The position numbers and the translations under genes were made by a program. Under the pieces are notes generated by a model that saw only the letters and a list, made by a program, of their open reading frames with translations, did no database searches and was not told the origin of the DNA. Of a stretch of 64,000 nt of DNA, positions 50,201-58,800 are shown piece after piece (within the stretch, counting starts at the first letter, position 1; each line of letters opens with the position of its first letter). Source of the stretch: Todiramphus chloris collaris (Eukaryota > Chordata > Aves > Coraciiformes > Alcedinidae); NCBI GenBank assembly GCA_025345505.1, contig JANVCC010000056.1:2140865-2204864 (forward strand). Direction: 5' to 3'.

Positions 50201-50798
50201 CCGCGGGCCGAGCTAGAGCAGCCGCGGGCCGAGCTAGAGCAGCCGCGGGCCGCGCCGCCGCCGCCCGGGGCCACTCCGGACTCTGCTTTTCCTCCCCTGT
50301 CCCGCCGCCACCGCAGCCCCACAGCCCGAGGACGCGCTGAGGACGCGCTGCTCGCCGTCAAAGCTCCGACGCCGCGCTCCGCCGCGTAACGAGCAGCAGC
50401 GGAGCGATCCTGCGCCCGGGCCTTAGATCCGGCAACACCGCCACCAAGGGCGAGACGCGCGCCGGCGTTTAGCCGGGATCCCGCCGCTCAGGGGCGGGCT
50501 GCTACCCTCAGCACCACGCGTTTCACCGCCCGAGCCCCGCCGCTCGGAGTCATGGCCTGCAGCTCCGCGGCCCCGGAGAAAGGCGCTCACCCCGAGAGGA
50601 GGCGAGGCTAGCACCGGAAAGCAGCACCCTCCCGGAGAACCCGCGGCGGAGGCCCAAGGGCCGCCCCCCGCGCCGGGCCGGGCCGCCACTCCACCGCCGC
50701 GTCGGCCCCGCGGCAGCACAGGGCACAGCGGTAGCCAGGCACCGCTCCCCCTTCCCGCAGAGCCCGCCAGCCCCCCCGTGCCCTCCTACCGGCTTCAT
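29153..50798 (-). CDS. NOC3L: Nucleolar complex protein 3 homologue, complete (21 exons)
   Basis: NOC3L is a nucleolar protein; its yeast orthologue Noc3p pairs with Noc2p in pre-60S ribosome export and has also been linked to replication origins. Exons, 5' to 3': 50790-50798, 49053-49257, 48513-48642, 45153-45310, 44985-45041, 41315-41445, 40528-40689, 39657-39750, 39264-39439, 38925-39053, 38353-38484, 37932-38012, 37268-37368, 36318-36390, 36177-36240, 36018-36089, 34920-35101, 34548-34676, 32937-33034, 31033-31117, 29153-29284. Total 2400 nt, 799 codons plus TAA, against 800 residues in human. All junctions are phase-compatible with GT-AG introns. Domains: basic N-terminus, acidic segment, NOC3p domain (about residues 210-330), CBF/Mak21-like C-terminal domain (about 490-720). 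The ATG sits in a near-ideal context (gccgccATGa) in a CpG island. No lesions seen. Confidence 0.97.
31033..31117 (-). CDS. NOC3L: NOC3L exon 20
   Basis: Encodes [20 protein letters not shown] and ASVTPRRK after a split Arg. Acceptor ctatag, donor gtacca. Confidence 0.93.
31422..31439. repeat. 18-A homopolymer run
   Basis: A18 in the NOC3L intron between exons 19 and 20, just before an old LINE remnant. Confidence 0.85.
31480..32310 (+). repeat. Degenerate CR1/L3-type LINE remnant
   Basis: Words such as atcccacatctcaaatattg-like text, aggaacaggcaacaaagatg and ctgttaaatggcaaatgaaatg match the order seen in old CR1/L3 elements. No reading frame survives. Antisense to NOC3L; ends approximate. 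Confidence 0.5.
32572..32622 (+). repeat. 51-bp repeat, copy A (inverted partner at 35209-35259)
   Basis: Starts tttggtttccag, includes tataccggacagtcac and ends cctgatccat. Identical in 50 of 51 positions to the reverse complement of copy B, with abrupt loss of similarity on both sides. Family unknown to me. Confidence 0.9.
32937..33034 (-). CDS. NOC3L: NOC3L exon 19: end of CBF domain
   Basis: Encodes [20 protein letters not shown] and [12 protein letters not shown]. Acceptor tttcag, donor gtgagt. A CR1 copy begins only about 40 bp upstream of the acceptor on the transcribed strand. Confidence 0.94.
33072..34018 (-). repeat. CR1 LINE, 5'-truncated (3' about 0.95 kb)
   Basis: Reads in reverse as the end of a CR1 reverse transcriptase (words for [14 protein letters not shown] text and GSILGP region are degraded) followed by the 3' UTR; the left edge tcatagaatataatcataga is the complement of the CR1 tail. 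The phrase [20 protein letters not shown], seen in minus-strand translation, is typical CR1 3' sequence. Same strand as NOC3L, in the intron before exon 19. Confidence 0.9.
34548..34676 (-). CDS. NOC3L: NOC3L exon 18: CBF domain
   Basis: Encodes [40 protein letters not shown] and LLQ. Acceptor ttgtag, donor gttagt. Confidence 0.95.
34681..34711. repeat. CA microsatellite followed by A run
   Basis: About eleven ca units then A9, immediately upstream of NOC3L exon 18 on the transcribed strand. Confidence 0.9.
34920..35101 (-). CDS. NOC3L: NOC3L exon 17: CBF domain core
   Basis: Encodes [40 protein letters not shown] and [20 protein letters not shown]. Acceptor tttgag (weak), donor gtaagt. The same strand frame continues into the intron, but homology ends at VLMQ. 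Confidence 0.95.
35209..35259 (-). repeat. 51-bp repeat, copy B (inverted partner at 32572-32622)
   Basis: Reverse complement of copy A with a single difference (cacagtt for cacggtt). It lies in the NOC3L intron upstream of exon 17, about 110 bp from the exon. Confidence 0.9.
36018..36089 (-). CDS. NOC3L: NOC3L exon 16: CBF domain
   Basis: Encodes [20 protein letters not shown] and LHA. Acceptor caatag, donor gtaact. Confidence 0.94.
36177..36240 (-). CDS. NOC3L: NOC3L exon 15: CBF domain
   Basis: Encodes [20 protein letters not shown] and Q. Acceptor ttcttag, donor gtaaga. Confidence 0.94.
36318..36390 (-). CDS. NOC3L: NOC3L exon 14: CBF domain
   Basis: Encodes [20 protein letters not shown] and IASG. 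Acceptor ttcgag with a poor pyrimidine tract, placed by frame and homology; donor gtaagt. Confidence 0.93.
36744..37147 (+). repeat. CR1 LINE 3' end (about 0.4 kb)
   Basis: Contains gttcagtctggaaaagagaag, ggacattaggaagaatttct, gtgagacactggcacaggtt and the terminal gtcccttccaacc with ttctatgattct. Antisense to NOC3L in the intron between exons 13 and 14. Confidence 0.92.
37268..37368 (-). CDS. NOC3L: NOC3L exon 13: start of CBF/Mak21-like domain
   Basis: Encodes [20 protein letters not shown] and [13 protein letters not shown] with two bases of Lys. Acceptor ccttcag, donor gtaaga. Confidence 0.95.
37932..38012 (-). CDS. NOC3L: NOC3L exon 12: coiled-coil-like
   Basis: Encodes [20 protein letters not shown] and KEKKLKL, a charged helix. 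Acceptor ttttcag, donor gtaagt. Confidence 0.95.
38353..38484 (-). CDS. NOC3L: NOC3L exon 11
   Basis: Encodes [20 protein letters not shown] and [20 protein letters not shown], a basic linker before the C-terminal domain. Acceptor caatag, donor gtatga. Confidence 0.95.
38925..39053 (-). CDS. NOC3L: NOC3L exon 10
   Basis: Encodes [20 protein letters not shown] and [20 protein letters not shown], ending RPE. Acceptor ttttcag, donor gtaaga. Confidence 0.96.
39264..39439 (-). CDS. NOC3L: NOC3L exon 9: end of NOC3p domain
   Basis: Encodes [40 protein letters not shown] and [19 protein letters not shown], a helical-repeat-like segment highly similar to human. Acceptor tgtgcag, donor gtaagt. Confidence 0.96.
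39657..39750 (-). CDS. NOC3L: NOC3L exon 8: NOC3p domain
   Basis: Encodes [20 protein letters not shown] and [11 protein letters not shown]. Acceptor gtttacag, donor gtacag with one base of Asp. Confidence 0.95.
40528..40689 (-). CDS. NOC3L: NOC3L exon 7: NOC3p domain
   Basis: Encodes [20 protein letters not shown], then [20 protein letters not shown] and [14 protein letters not shown]; very close to human. Acceptor taatcag, donor gtgaaa. Confidence 0.96.
41315..41445 (-). CDS. NOC3L: NOC3L exon 6: start of NOC3p domain
   Basis: Encodes [20 protein letters not shown], then [20 protein letters not shown] and PDNN. Both ends needed a choice: the frame demands the first AG (cctag before ACTTCAG) and the first of two tandem donors (AAT then gtaggtgg). 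Confidence 0.92.
42236..44738 (+). repeat. Long CR1 LINE with internal deletions (2.5 kb)
   Basis: A GC-rich element in NOC3L intron 5, antisense to the gene. Order: an ORF1-like frame at 42247-42804 (includes [15 protein letters not shown] and [15 protein letters not shown]), an endonuclease-like stretch around 43300-43730 ([25 protein letters not shown]), a reverse-transcriptase stretch around 43950-44420 ([20 protein letters not shown], with a degraded YADD region LAGDAKLG), then the 3' UTR ending cattctatgattctatg. The catalytic core between endonuclease and RT is largely missing and frames are broken, so it is inactive. Keeping the 5' ORF1 side is less usual than the 5'-truncated copies elsewhere in the window. 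Confidence 0.9.
44759..44792. repeat. 17-bp tandem duplication
   Basis: aagaatgcaagctctga occurs twice in direct succession, 20 bp after the CR1 end and about 190 bp from NOC3L exon 5. Confidence 0.85.
44933..44953. repeat. CAAA tetranucleotide microsatellite
   Basis: Five caaa units just downstream of the NOC3L exon 5 donor. Confidence 0.85.
44985..45041 (-). CDS. NOC3L: NOC3L exon 5: acidic
   Basis: Encodes [19 protein letters not shown], 57 nt. Corresponds to the Glu-rich stretch before the NOC3p domain. Acceptor ttttgcag, donor gtaata. Confidence 0.9.
45153..45310 (-). CDS. NOC3L: NOC3L exon 4
   Basis: Encodes [20 protein letters not shown], then [20 protein letters not shown] and VEKP, matching the human segment [16 protein letters not shown]. 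Acceptor tttcag, donor gtcaga, a weaker but canonical GT site. Confidence 0.94.
45311..48512 (-). other. NOC3L: NOC3L intron 3
   Basis: 3.2 kb intron. It contains the CR1 tail at 47430-47792 and a short GT run near 45630. No other repeat, exon or RNA gene was recognised. Confidence 0.7.
47430..47792 (+). repeat. CR1 LINE 3' end (about 0.36 kb)
   Basis: Contains ggaaaggctgagaaaacgg, gttcagccttgagaaaagaa, ccagatgatccttgaggtcc and ctatgattcta. Diverged, antisense to NOC3L, in the intron between exons 3 and 4. Confidence 0.9.
48513..48642 (-). CDS. NOC3L: NOC3L exon 3: poly-Glu and acidic segment
   Basis: Encodes [11 protein letters not shown], then [20 protein letters not shown] and FLTRDLSS. 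The six Glu are all GAA, a (GAA)6 microsatellite in coding DNA. Acceptor aaaatag, donor gtaagt. Confidence 0.94.
49053..49257 (-). CDS. NOC3L: NOC3L exon 2: basic N-terminus
   Basis: Encodes [20 protein letters not shown] and [20 protein letters not shown], strongly Lys/Arg-rich as expected for a nucleolar protein. An AG two bases further in (tagag) is a possible alternative acceptor but breaks frame. Confidence 0.94.
50186..50248. repeat. Three tandem 21-bp units in the CpG island
   Basis: gccgagctagagcagccgcg plus g, three exact copies, in NOC3L intron 1. The length, a multiple of three, keeps both strands open (AELEQPR on plus), but there is no sign of a gene. Confidence 0.95.
50790..50798 (-). 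CDS. NOC3L: NOC3L exon 1 (start codon)
   Basis: Only three codons, MKP, then donor gtagga. The human protein also begins MKA and continues RRNKK, which exon 2 matches. The start lies in gccgccATGaag within the CpG island. Confidence 0.88.
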
Positions 50799-51152
50799 GG
50801 CGGCGGCTCCGAGCGCGTGCTGTGCCGTGCCGTGCCGGCGGCGGAAGCGGGAGGCAGGGTAGGGGCGGGGCAGGGGCGGCCGCGGCCACAGCGGCCCCTG
50901 GCGGCGGAGGCCGAAAGGAGGGACAAGGCTCAGGGTAAGGCTGCGGCTTCCCGCCCCGCCTCCTTCCCGCCGGGAGCGGCGCGTCTGCCCCTCCAGCTCC
51001 CCCCCAGCCCCAGAGCGAGCGGAGCGAGGCTGAGAGCGCCGGGCAGCCCCCGGCTCCAGCCGAGAGGCGCGCTCCTGGCCTCCCGCGGCACAGCAGGAGC
51101 CCCGCAGCCCCCGCGCCCGGCTGCGCAGCAGGGTAGGGGCAGAGGAAAAGCG

Positions 51153-52751
51153 GTACAGGGCACAGCTGCGCTAAGTTTTATTTACACGAGAATTGGTACT
51201 AGTGGTCTTAAAGGAAGGCTTGATCCTTCTATTTACAGGTATATACAGATTTATAGTTGAAAAGTAAGAAAACTGTACAAGATAACACAAAAATATAAGA
51301 CAAATTGGATCCAATTAAAGTAGTGAATAATACATAAGTTAAGAAAAAAATCTGACATTTACATTTCAAATTGTAATGTTAGGAGTAGCATATATGTAGT
51401 CTTTAAACCAGATAGCAATGTAAGTTACATCACACTAAATCTTTACCCCAATTATGTAGACTCTGCTTTGAAACACCAGACAACGGGAAGCCTCCTGCAC
51501 TTACAGACACATCATGGGAATTTTGACTTGATTTCCACAGAGGGACCAGTTAAAAAAACCCCACATGTAAGGAATTTATTTACATTAAATATTAGCAAAA
51601 ATGGACCGAGGGAGTGCAAGTGTTCCCCACCTGCAGTGCTATCCATTTTAAATTTCCATCCCCTCCAAGCACAAGTTGTTGTACAGCATCTTTGAGAACA
51701 GGAAATGTTTAAAAATATCTGCCGTGACACAATGACTTTATGTCTCACGGTTAAATGATGTTAAAGTGAATTAAGTATCACTAAACAAGATGCTTTTTGG
51801 ATTTCATTATTGCACATTAGTGAAAGAGAGTTTCAAAAACAATTGTGTCTGCATTATTCCGAACCGTTAAAAGTGGCTGCTCCTCTGACAAGGCAAAGTC
51901 TGCAGACAGCTTTGTCAGTTCCTAGTGTTCACCATTATGTACAAGTATTTCTCAGGTGAAAATGGCTCAACAAAATAAAACTCCTGGTGGCAAAACCCTT
52001 TCGCAGAATACCCACTTCATTTTTAGTAAGATGCATAACCAATACACCAAAACAAATGCTTAACACCACTCGTTTTCAAAGCTGTACACTCTGGAAATAA
52101 TAGCCCTGATTTCACCGTTTAAAATTCAGATGATTTTTGCTCTAACAGGTTTGGGCACAACACTTACACAGTTCCTGAGTTAATTACATTTGCCCGGACT
52201 GAAGAATGAAGCTGAACTTTTAAATAACCCAAGTAATTAAGATAATGACCCTTCCCAAATTTTAACTACGTTACACATAACCATACCAACAACCTTATTT
52301 GGTCCTCAATACTTTCAAATGATTAATTTTGGAGGTAATATTTGCACCAAAGCATTTGGTTTGGATAGCAGTTTTGGGGCCTTAAGATTTAGCATTTTCC
52401 TCATCCCCTCCCAAAAGTGCCTTTGTCTCATTTGTAAAAAAGTTATGCCTCAAATTTTTATTTTTTTTTTAAGTACCAACAGAAGTTATTACAAATGTTT
52501 ATTGCATTGAGCTGATTCTTTTAAAGTATTAAATATGAACTCGCCTTCGTGAAAGCAACCTTCCCACAACAAAAGCTAATACTGGCAAAAGGGTGAAGAT
52601 TCCATCAGTTCATGACTCCACTGAGAGCTGTGTCATTTTTCCATCTCACTTTCACATTTTCTATAGTGCTTTTCCACATAGAAGTGATGTGAAAACTCCT
52701 TTGTCGTCAAGTGGTTTTCCACATTTTCAGTTGACCTCAACATGATGATGA
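51153..52751 (-). other. TBC1D12: TBC1D12 3' UTR
   Basis: AT-rich sequence between the TBC1D12 stop and the CpG island. Minus-strand AATAAA signals are at 51580-51575 and 51182-51177. If the distal one is used, the UTR is about 1.6 kb and ends at the edge of the NOC3L CpG island. Confidence 0.65.
51177..51182 (-). terminator. TBC1D12: Candidate distal TBC1D12 poly(A) signal
   Basis: AATAAA on the minus strand, the last one before the CpG island, about 380 bp upstream of the NOC3L ATG. Confidence 0.5.
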
Positions 52752-52820
52752 TTAGCTTTTCAGTGCCGGGCTATGGTTCTTCTCCCCTTCTTTGTTGTCC
52801 TTCATCAGTGAGGCAAACAC
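52752..52820 (-). CDS. TBC1D12: TBC1D12 last exon and stop
   Basis: Encodes [22 protein letters not shown] and TAA. Matches the human C-terminus ending SPALKS. Acceptor ccccag. Confidence 0.95.
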   Translation of the reverse strand: MFASLMKDNKEGEKNHSPALKS

Positions 52821-55800
52821 CTGGGGAAAAAAATCAAATAATTTAATGAATATTTTAAAAAATTCTTACAAAAAAGATCAGTATTAACCACCACAATATT
52901 TTCATGGAGATTAATTTCTAGAATGAAACACTAGAAAGGAAGCACCCATTGCTCAGGAGTCAGACATCCAGCATAATGTAGTTGTTACAAGAAGTTTCCC
53001 ATATACTCCTGTGCTGACATGTCTGTTTTGATACATACATCCAAGAACTCACCTGTGCCCATTTTTTGTTACTATTCTGCATCTGAATAGCTGCAATACA
53101 ACTAAAAAGCTTTTCTGATGTAATGTCTTCTGGAAGTTTTGTTAGAAACTGTGCTATATGAATGAAGTCCATCTGTAGGAGAATGTCTTCATATAACCGA
53201 AGGATTCCTAATCCTGTCCTAAACAAAAATTCTTCTCCATCTCTACAGAAAACGTCCCAGACACGACAGGCCAGATCAAGTGGTAATGACTTGCTGTAGA
53301 GGGTAAAAATCCTACAATTGAGAAAAAAAGGAACAGTTACAACTTTAACCTATTTCAGAAAGATGAAAATACTACCTCCTTTGAGGTGAGCAGATGTCAA
53401 ATTATTTCGTATGTTCTTTTTCCATATTTCAAAGATCCACAAGTCTCCAGTTCTTCAAGTCAGGACTCTTACTCCAAAACCCACCTCTTTTCATACTACA
53501 GGAAATTCTCCATTTGAAAGCCACCTCCTTTAGGAAGCTCTGAGTAGAGAAGTTATAAACACCTTTACACTCAAATGGAGTATAATATACAAGTAAGAAC
53601 TTAAGCAACAAAGATCATAACTGTGTAACTTAACCCTTCCCATTATTTAAGCCATACAGTTTAACAGTTATGCTCATCATTTGTTTTCTAAAGCCACAGA
53701 TATCTCACAACAGAAGGCTACATCCCACTAATGTACTAATGAGAACTCAATCACTACATTTCCATGACACAGGAATTTCTATTCACATTAAAAATAGCCA
53801 AAATCTAAAGATGGTCACTATTCTATTCTTACTGGAAGGCCTCCAGTTGTATTTCTTATTGCAAAGTTTCTTTTTAAAAAGCATTCATTATACATGAGCA
53901 GAGTTCCATTTGCTGTATGTACCATATTGCAGAACACCTCCCATAAATTTGTTTTTGTAGTGGTTCCTTCAGACACAAAACATGGTGTTCTCTGTTCCCC
54001 CATTATTCTTACTGGGAAGCAGTTCAGGAACCTCAGAACACAGCATACTGCAGACAGACCATCATAACCTCTTCTACTCTTCCTTTATAAGAAGAACTCT
54101 ATCTCAAGGGCATCTTTGGAATATGTGGAGGAATAATAATCTTCATTTCTCACAGGTAACTGGAAGCAGAATATTCCAAAACTTTGTACAGCAGCACTAT
54201 TTCTACAACTTATATACCTGTCTCAATCTGCCTAAACTCTCAGTACTCCTGACCCAGCACTGCTCTTGTATAACCTGCTCCTACTGACACTTACTGATAA
54301 GCTGATCTTATAGCCAAAGTTCTTAGTTCCCAAGTACTCAAGTAACATGACATTTTTATTTACATTTTATTATTTAATTCTACTCAGTTCAACTCACTTT
54401 ATTAGAAACTTCTAACCCATATAATAATCCTATATGAAGCACATCCTTATCTACACACACACTTATGAGCAGACATTCTGTATTTGGCAGCACTATACGC
54501 ACATCAAGGATGCTTGCATCACTGCCTTCCGTTACAATCATATAACATAGTTTGGTACTTTCTGCTTTAGAACATTCATTACTTCAAAATGTTCACTGCA
54601 TTTCCAAGTTTACCCTTCCCAAACCAGGTCCCAAGTTTCATCCTCCTGCATTAAAGTCTACATTCCTATATTTATACTTTCTTCAGCAGCTGATTATGCT
54701 AATTTCATCAAGTCACAATCAGTGTCATAAGACCAACTATGGTGTAGTAGCGTCCTCTCCCCTAGTTACATTACACATAGCTGACTCTTACCTACAGAAA
54801 CAAGAAAATGAGACACAGAACTCCTGTGAGACTCCCGTTTCATTTTCTATCTGAATAGATGTCACTCCTGATCTCAGTCCATAAAGTTTGAACCCTGCCA
54901 TGTTGACTTCACAACATCTAGAAGCTGAGGTACATAGACACTTACTGAATGGTTTGGGGTTTTTTTAATTCTGTATTTCTATTGCTGAAAAACCTATAGC
55001 AATATGGAAAGTGCTCTTAACAGTTCTAAGGTTAGGTTTGCTATGTTCTCTGAACTCACCAGTCTATCAAATATATGTCTGGAGTAAGACTGTATGATTT
55101 GAAATGAAGAAACAATTTGGGAAGATTTTCTTCAAAGAATACTTCAAAGGCTGCAAAGTATTTCAGCATCTGTAGAGATAGTAAAGTACCTCATAAGCAG
55201 TCACGAAAACAATGTTTAGTTGCAAAATAACACAAACCCCACCAAGAACTGAAGATGCCAACATACCCTAAGAAGTCACATTGTGCTAAGTACAACAATT
55301 AAGTGTTTCTAGAGGAAAAATCAATGTTTTATGGATTAGTATCTAGTATCCTCAGTTTTGTAACCACAGCTTAAAGTTGCCCATTATTCAACAGGACAAA
55401 AGGAAGTCGTGAATAAATCAACAATGCTTCAAGTCAAAAGAATGTTATGGCTCAAAATCAGAAAACTCTGTGCATACCATGCTGTGATCCACACGGAAAA
55501 AGGCCAGCTGGCATGGCTTGTTTAGAAGGTTAGCAAAGGCAATAAAAGCATCTGCCTCTTCCAGATTGAGAATGAGCACAGCAGCAATGAAGGACATCCC
55601 TTGTACCTTCAAGTGGGAAAAGCATTGGGCAAATACAGGTGAGTAGGTTCAGTACATTTTGTATCTTTGGAAATGCAAATATTTACAGTCTGCAATATAT
55701 CAAAACCCACTGCATAACATTTCCAGATTAATACAAACAACACAGATAAATAACTTTCACACATGCAGTCAATCTGATTTCAGCAAGAAATACTGTTTAT

Positions 55801-58800
55801 TCAGATGCTGGGTTTAGGTACTTGATGGAAGTTTGGGGAGGTCTCATGATCACAAGTCCTCGGGACTTGGAATGCAAGAAAGTTAAAACCACACAGGCCT
55901 GACACATAGCTTAGAAGAGAATAAGCTGGCCTTAAATTCATTATTAATCTATGGGAAAAGCAGACATGGAGAAAAACCTCACATATGGAACAGTTTAGAC
56001 TCAGATAGGTATGTTGGAATTGAGACAAAATTCTCTGTCGGAAGAGTCAACACATAACTTGCCACTTGCCAAACAGTATTTGTTCACATAAATAAAATTA
56101 CTTTTAAGTTGTTAACTACAAGGCAAGTTCACATTTTTCCATATTACTCTCTCAAAAACAATTTAGCTTGCAATGAAAGCAAAGAGCTTTATTCTTGTAG
56201 GTAGAATCTGAATACTCACTATACGAAAAATAATTTTGACACTTTCACAGCTAGTGATGATCATTCCGCTGTTTCTAGGCATTTATGCTACCTTCTCCTC
56301 ATTTAATAAAACACACTCAGTATTTTAACCAACTAGGGAAAAGAGTATTCATATGCATCAAAAACAGTCCATCACTTTTCCATTTTTGTGAGATAGATGG
56401 GTGTGGAAACAAGATTATATTAAATTTACTGACATATTAATATTTAAATAAAATAAATGTGATCAGAAATATCCAGGCTAGCTCTGTTCCTAATGAGAAA
56501 CAGAAGACCTATCCATGAAAAATTAGTTATTTGCCTTTTAAAACTCCACCCTGGGAAAAAGCAGTCTCAGAACTTGCAGAGTTTGCAATCTCACTTATGG
56601 AGTACGGGAGGGTCTCCAAAAATGAGGTCACAGATGACAGAATTCAGGGCTAAAACCATTTGAAAATGAAAAAACAACTGGATACTAATGCAGAGTCCAA
56701 AGCATGTTTGATTTAGAGAGGAAGAAAAACCCTGTGCTAAATAATGTTTTATTGCATGGATCAAACTTAAAACTATTCAAGTTCTTTTTAGCCCAGAAGC
56801 GATTAGAGCCTGTGAGTAGTGTTCCTAGTTAAGAGCTAGCCCCAGGAACAAAGAAAGAAAAAAGCGCATCTGTGTTATTTATCTGCTTCTGTAAGCTGAC
56901 ACCATGCAGAGAGATGTTCAGTGTAGCTGGTTGCTTTGTGGGGTTTTTGGCATTTTTTATGGGTTTTGTTGGTTTCGGTTTGGTTTGGTTTTTTTTTTGT
57001 GATTTCTGTTTTGCTTTTCAACACAGTAACATATGTTGCAAACAATCTTATCTTCACTGAACTTGGACAGAGTAATTAATCTTTGACAACAAGATACCAA
57101 TTAGGAGTTTCTGGATCCTAGGACATGCAGTACTGAAGCAGAGAGTATCACTACGGAAATGGTAGCAGTGGCAGTAACACTAGGACAGAAGAAGCAAAGT
57201 GCTCACTGCTCAATGAAAGTCCACTAGCGTTTGGGGTTTGGTTTTTTCTCCTGTAGATACTCTGGGTCTGTCAGAACTATAATGTCTTGTGAACAGTTCC
57301 ATTTAAAATTTTCCATGCGAGCCAGATAGTAAACCCATCCCGGACATCCAGCGCATTTTCAGCTATTCAGTTATCTCTAAGAATTACTGTCATTGTAACA
57401 GCTGTGAAATAAGTACCGAAGTTGAATTATTCTTAGTAGTATATAGAAGAGATAACATGCTCATTAAATACACTTAACCTTATTTGCCATGTTATAAACA
57501 TTTATAGCAAATACTCACATATCCCACATCTGGTCTGTAACATGTATATGCTCCTAAAACACTATGCAGGAGATCATGATAAGGACCACCCTAATACAAG
57601 GGGAGGGAGGAGGGGGAAAACAAAACAAAACAAAACATTTTTTTCAAAAATGACTTTATAAATACAGGAAGGTAACAAACCAGTATTTTAAGATGCAAGC
57701 GAGCCAGTTAATTATTGCTTTGTTCACATCTAGAATAATACCAGTTTTTACTCCAAGCATCACCATTTTTGCTTTTGAGACATTTAAGGAAAAAGACCAA
57801 TAATACTGTTTCAGTGGAAATCACTACATAATGGAAAATGAGGGTATCTGGCACACACCCAGGGCTGTTTTTCCCTTTCCGGAGACAGCGGATGGTTAGT
57901 AACACGAGTTACTATATTACAATAGGGCATACTGGTTTATATACATGTGTGTGATTTATCGATATAAAAATCATAAATCCTGAAAATGTGTATGAAAACT
58001 CACCTCGCTTTCTGCAGAAGCAGTGAGAATATTCTAATTTTTGCATGCAATTTCATAAAGATTCATAGGAACCACATGTAATTTTTTGCCCCAGACAAAA
58101 AGCCTTATTGTCCATCAGTAAGTGTTTCTACTTTATTCTCATTAAAAAAAAAAACCAAAAACTATTTGCTGTCTTAATGCAAGCTACTTCTCAAAACTAC
58201 TCCATATTTAGCCAGATAGGTTTCTTTTCTTAACTACTCAGAAGCTTGCAGTTGTCGTAACTGAAGTTACAGAAATCTTACCTTCTGGAAAATATACAGG
58301 GATGGAAATGTGCGTGATATATCCAACTTAATTAGTTCCAGACTGGCCTCACGATCAGCAACAGACACACCTGCATCTGCAAGCAAAACCAAAAGTTATT
58401 AAAACTGATACATAAATTCTACAGACTTCAGAATAAAACTGGCACAAGCACGTAAAGACTTTTATGATGTAAGGAAAAAAGTTACCTAGCTTTAATTCTT
58501 GGAGTACACTTTCACAGTGCTATACATCAAGCACTATACATCATGATATATATATACACATCATGTATTGATGCTATACATCAATTATCAGTAATTACTA
58601 CCTGCATACTCATTGTTTTTCAAATCATACACCTTCACATCCTTCAGACTTAAAACCAAAAGGTTATCTTTTATTTCTGCATAACACTATCTAGATCCAG
58701 ACTGGCCCTGCATTCACTGGAATATGAACTTTGCCCAGGCCAGTCCTCAAAACCCTGTTTTCTTTCTTATATTCTACTGATTCTACTGCAACTTCAGTTA

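Larger units (their letters stand above)
50100..51150. promoter_or_regulatory. NOC3L: CpG island, NOC3L promoter and 5' region
   Basis: Abrupt GC- and CpG-rich block surrounding NOC3L exon 1 and the start of intron 1. SP1-type GC boxes (aggggcggggcaggggcgg) lie at 50861-50879 and a GCGGAAGC ETS-like core at 50841-50848, both within 90 bp upstream of the ATG. No TATA box seen, as expected for a housekeeping ribosome-biogenesis gene. The island could also drive divergent plus-strand transcription, which the sequence cannot show. Confidence 0.85.

Noticed and set aside
50117..51260. Long GC-rich frames in the CpG island, including AELEQPR repeats
   Set aside because: Stop codons are rare in GC-rich DNA; only MKP at 50790-50798 fits a known gene. 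No other coding signal.
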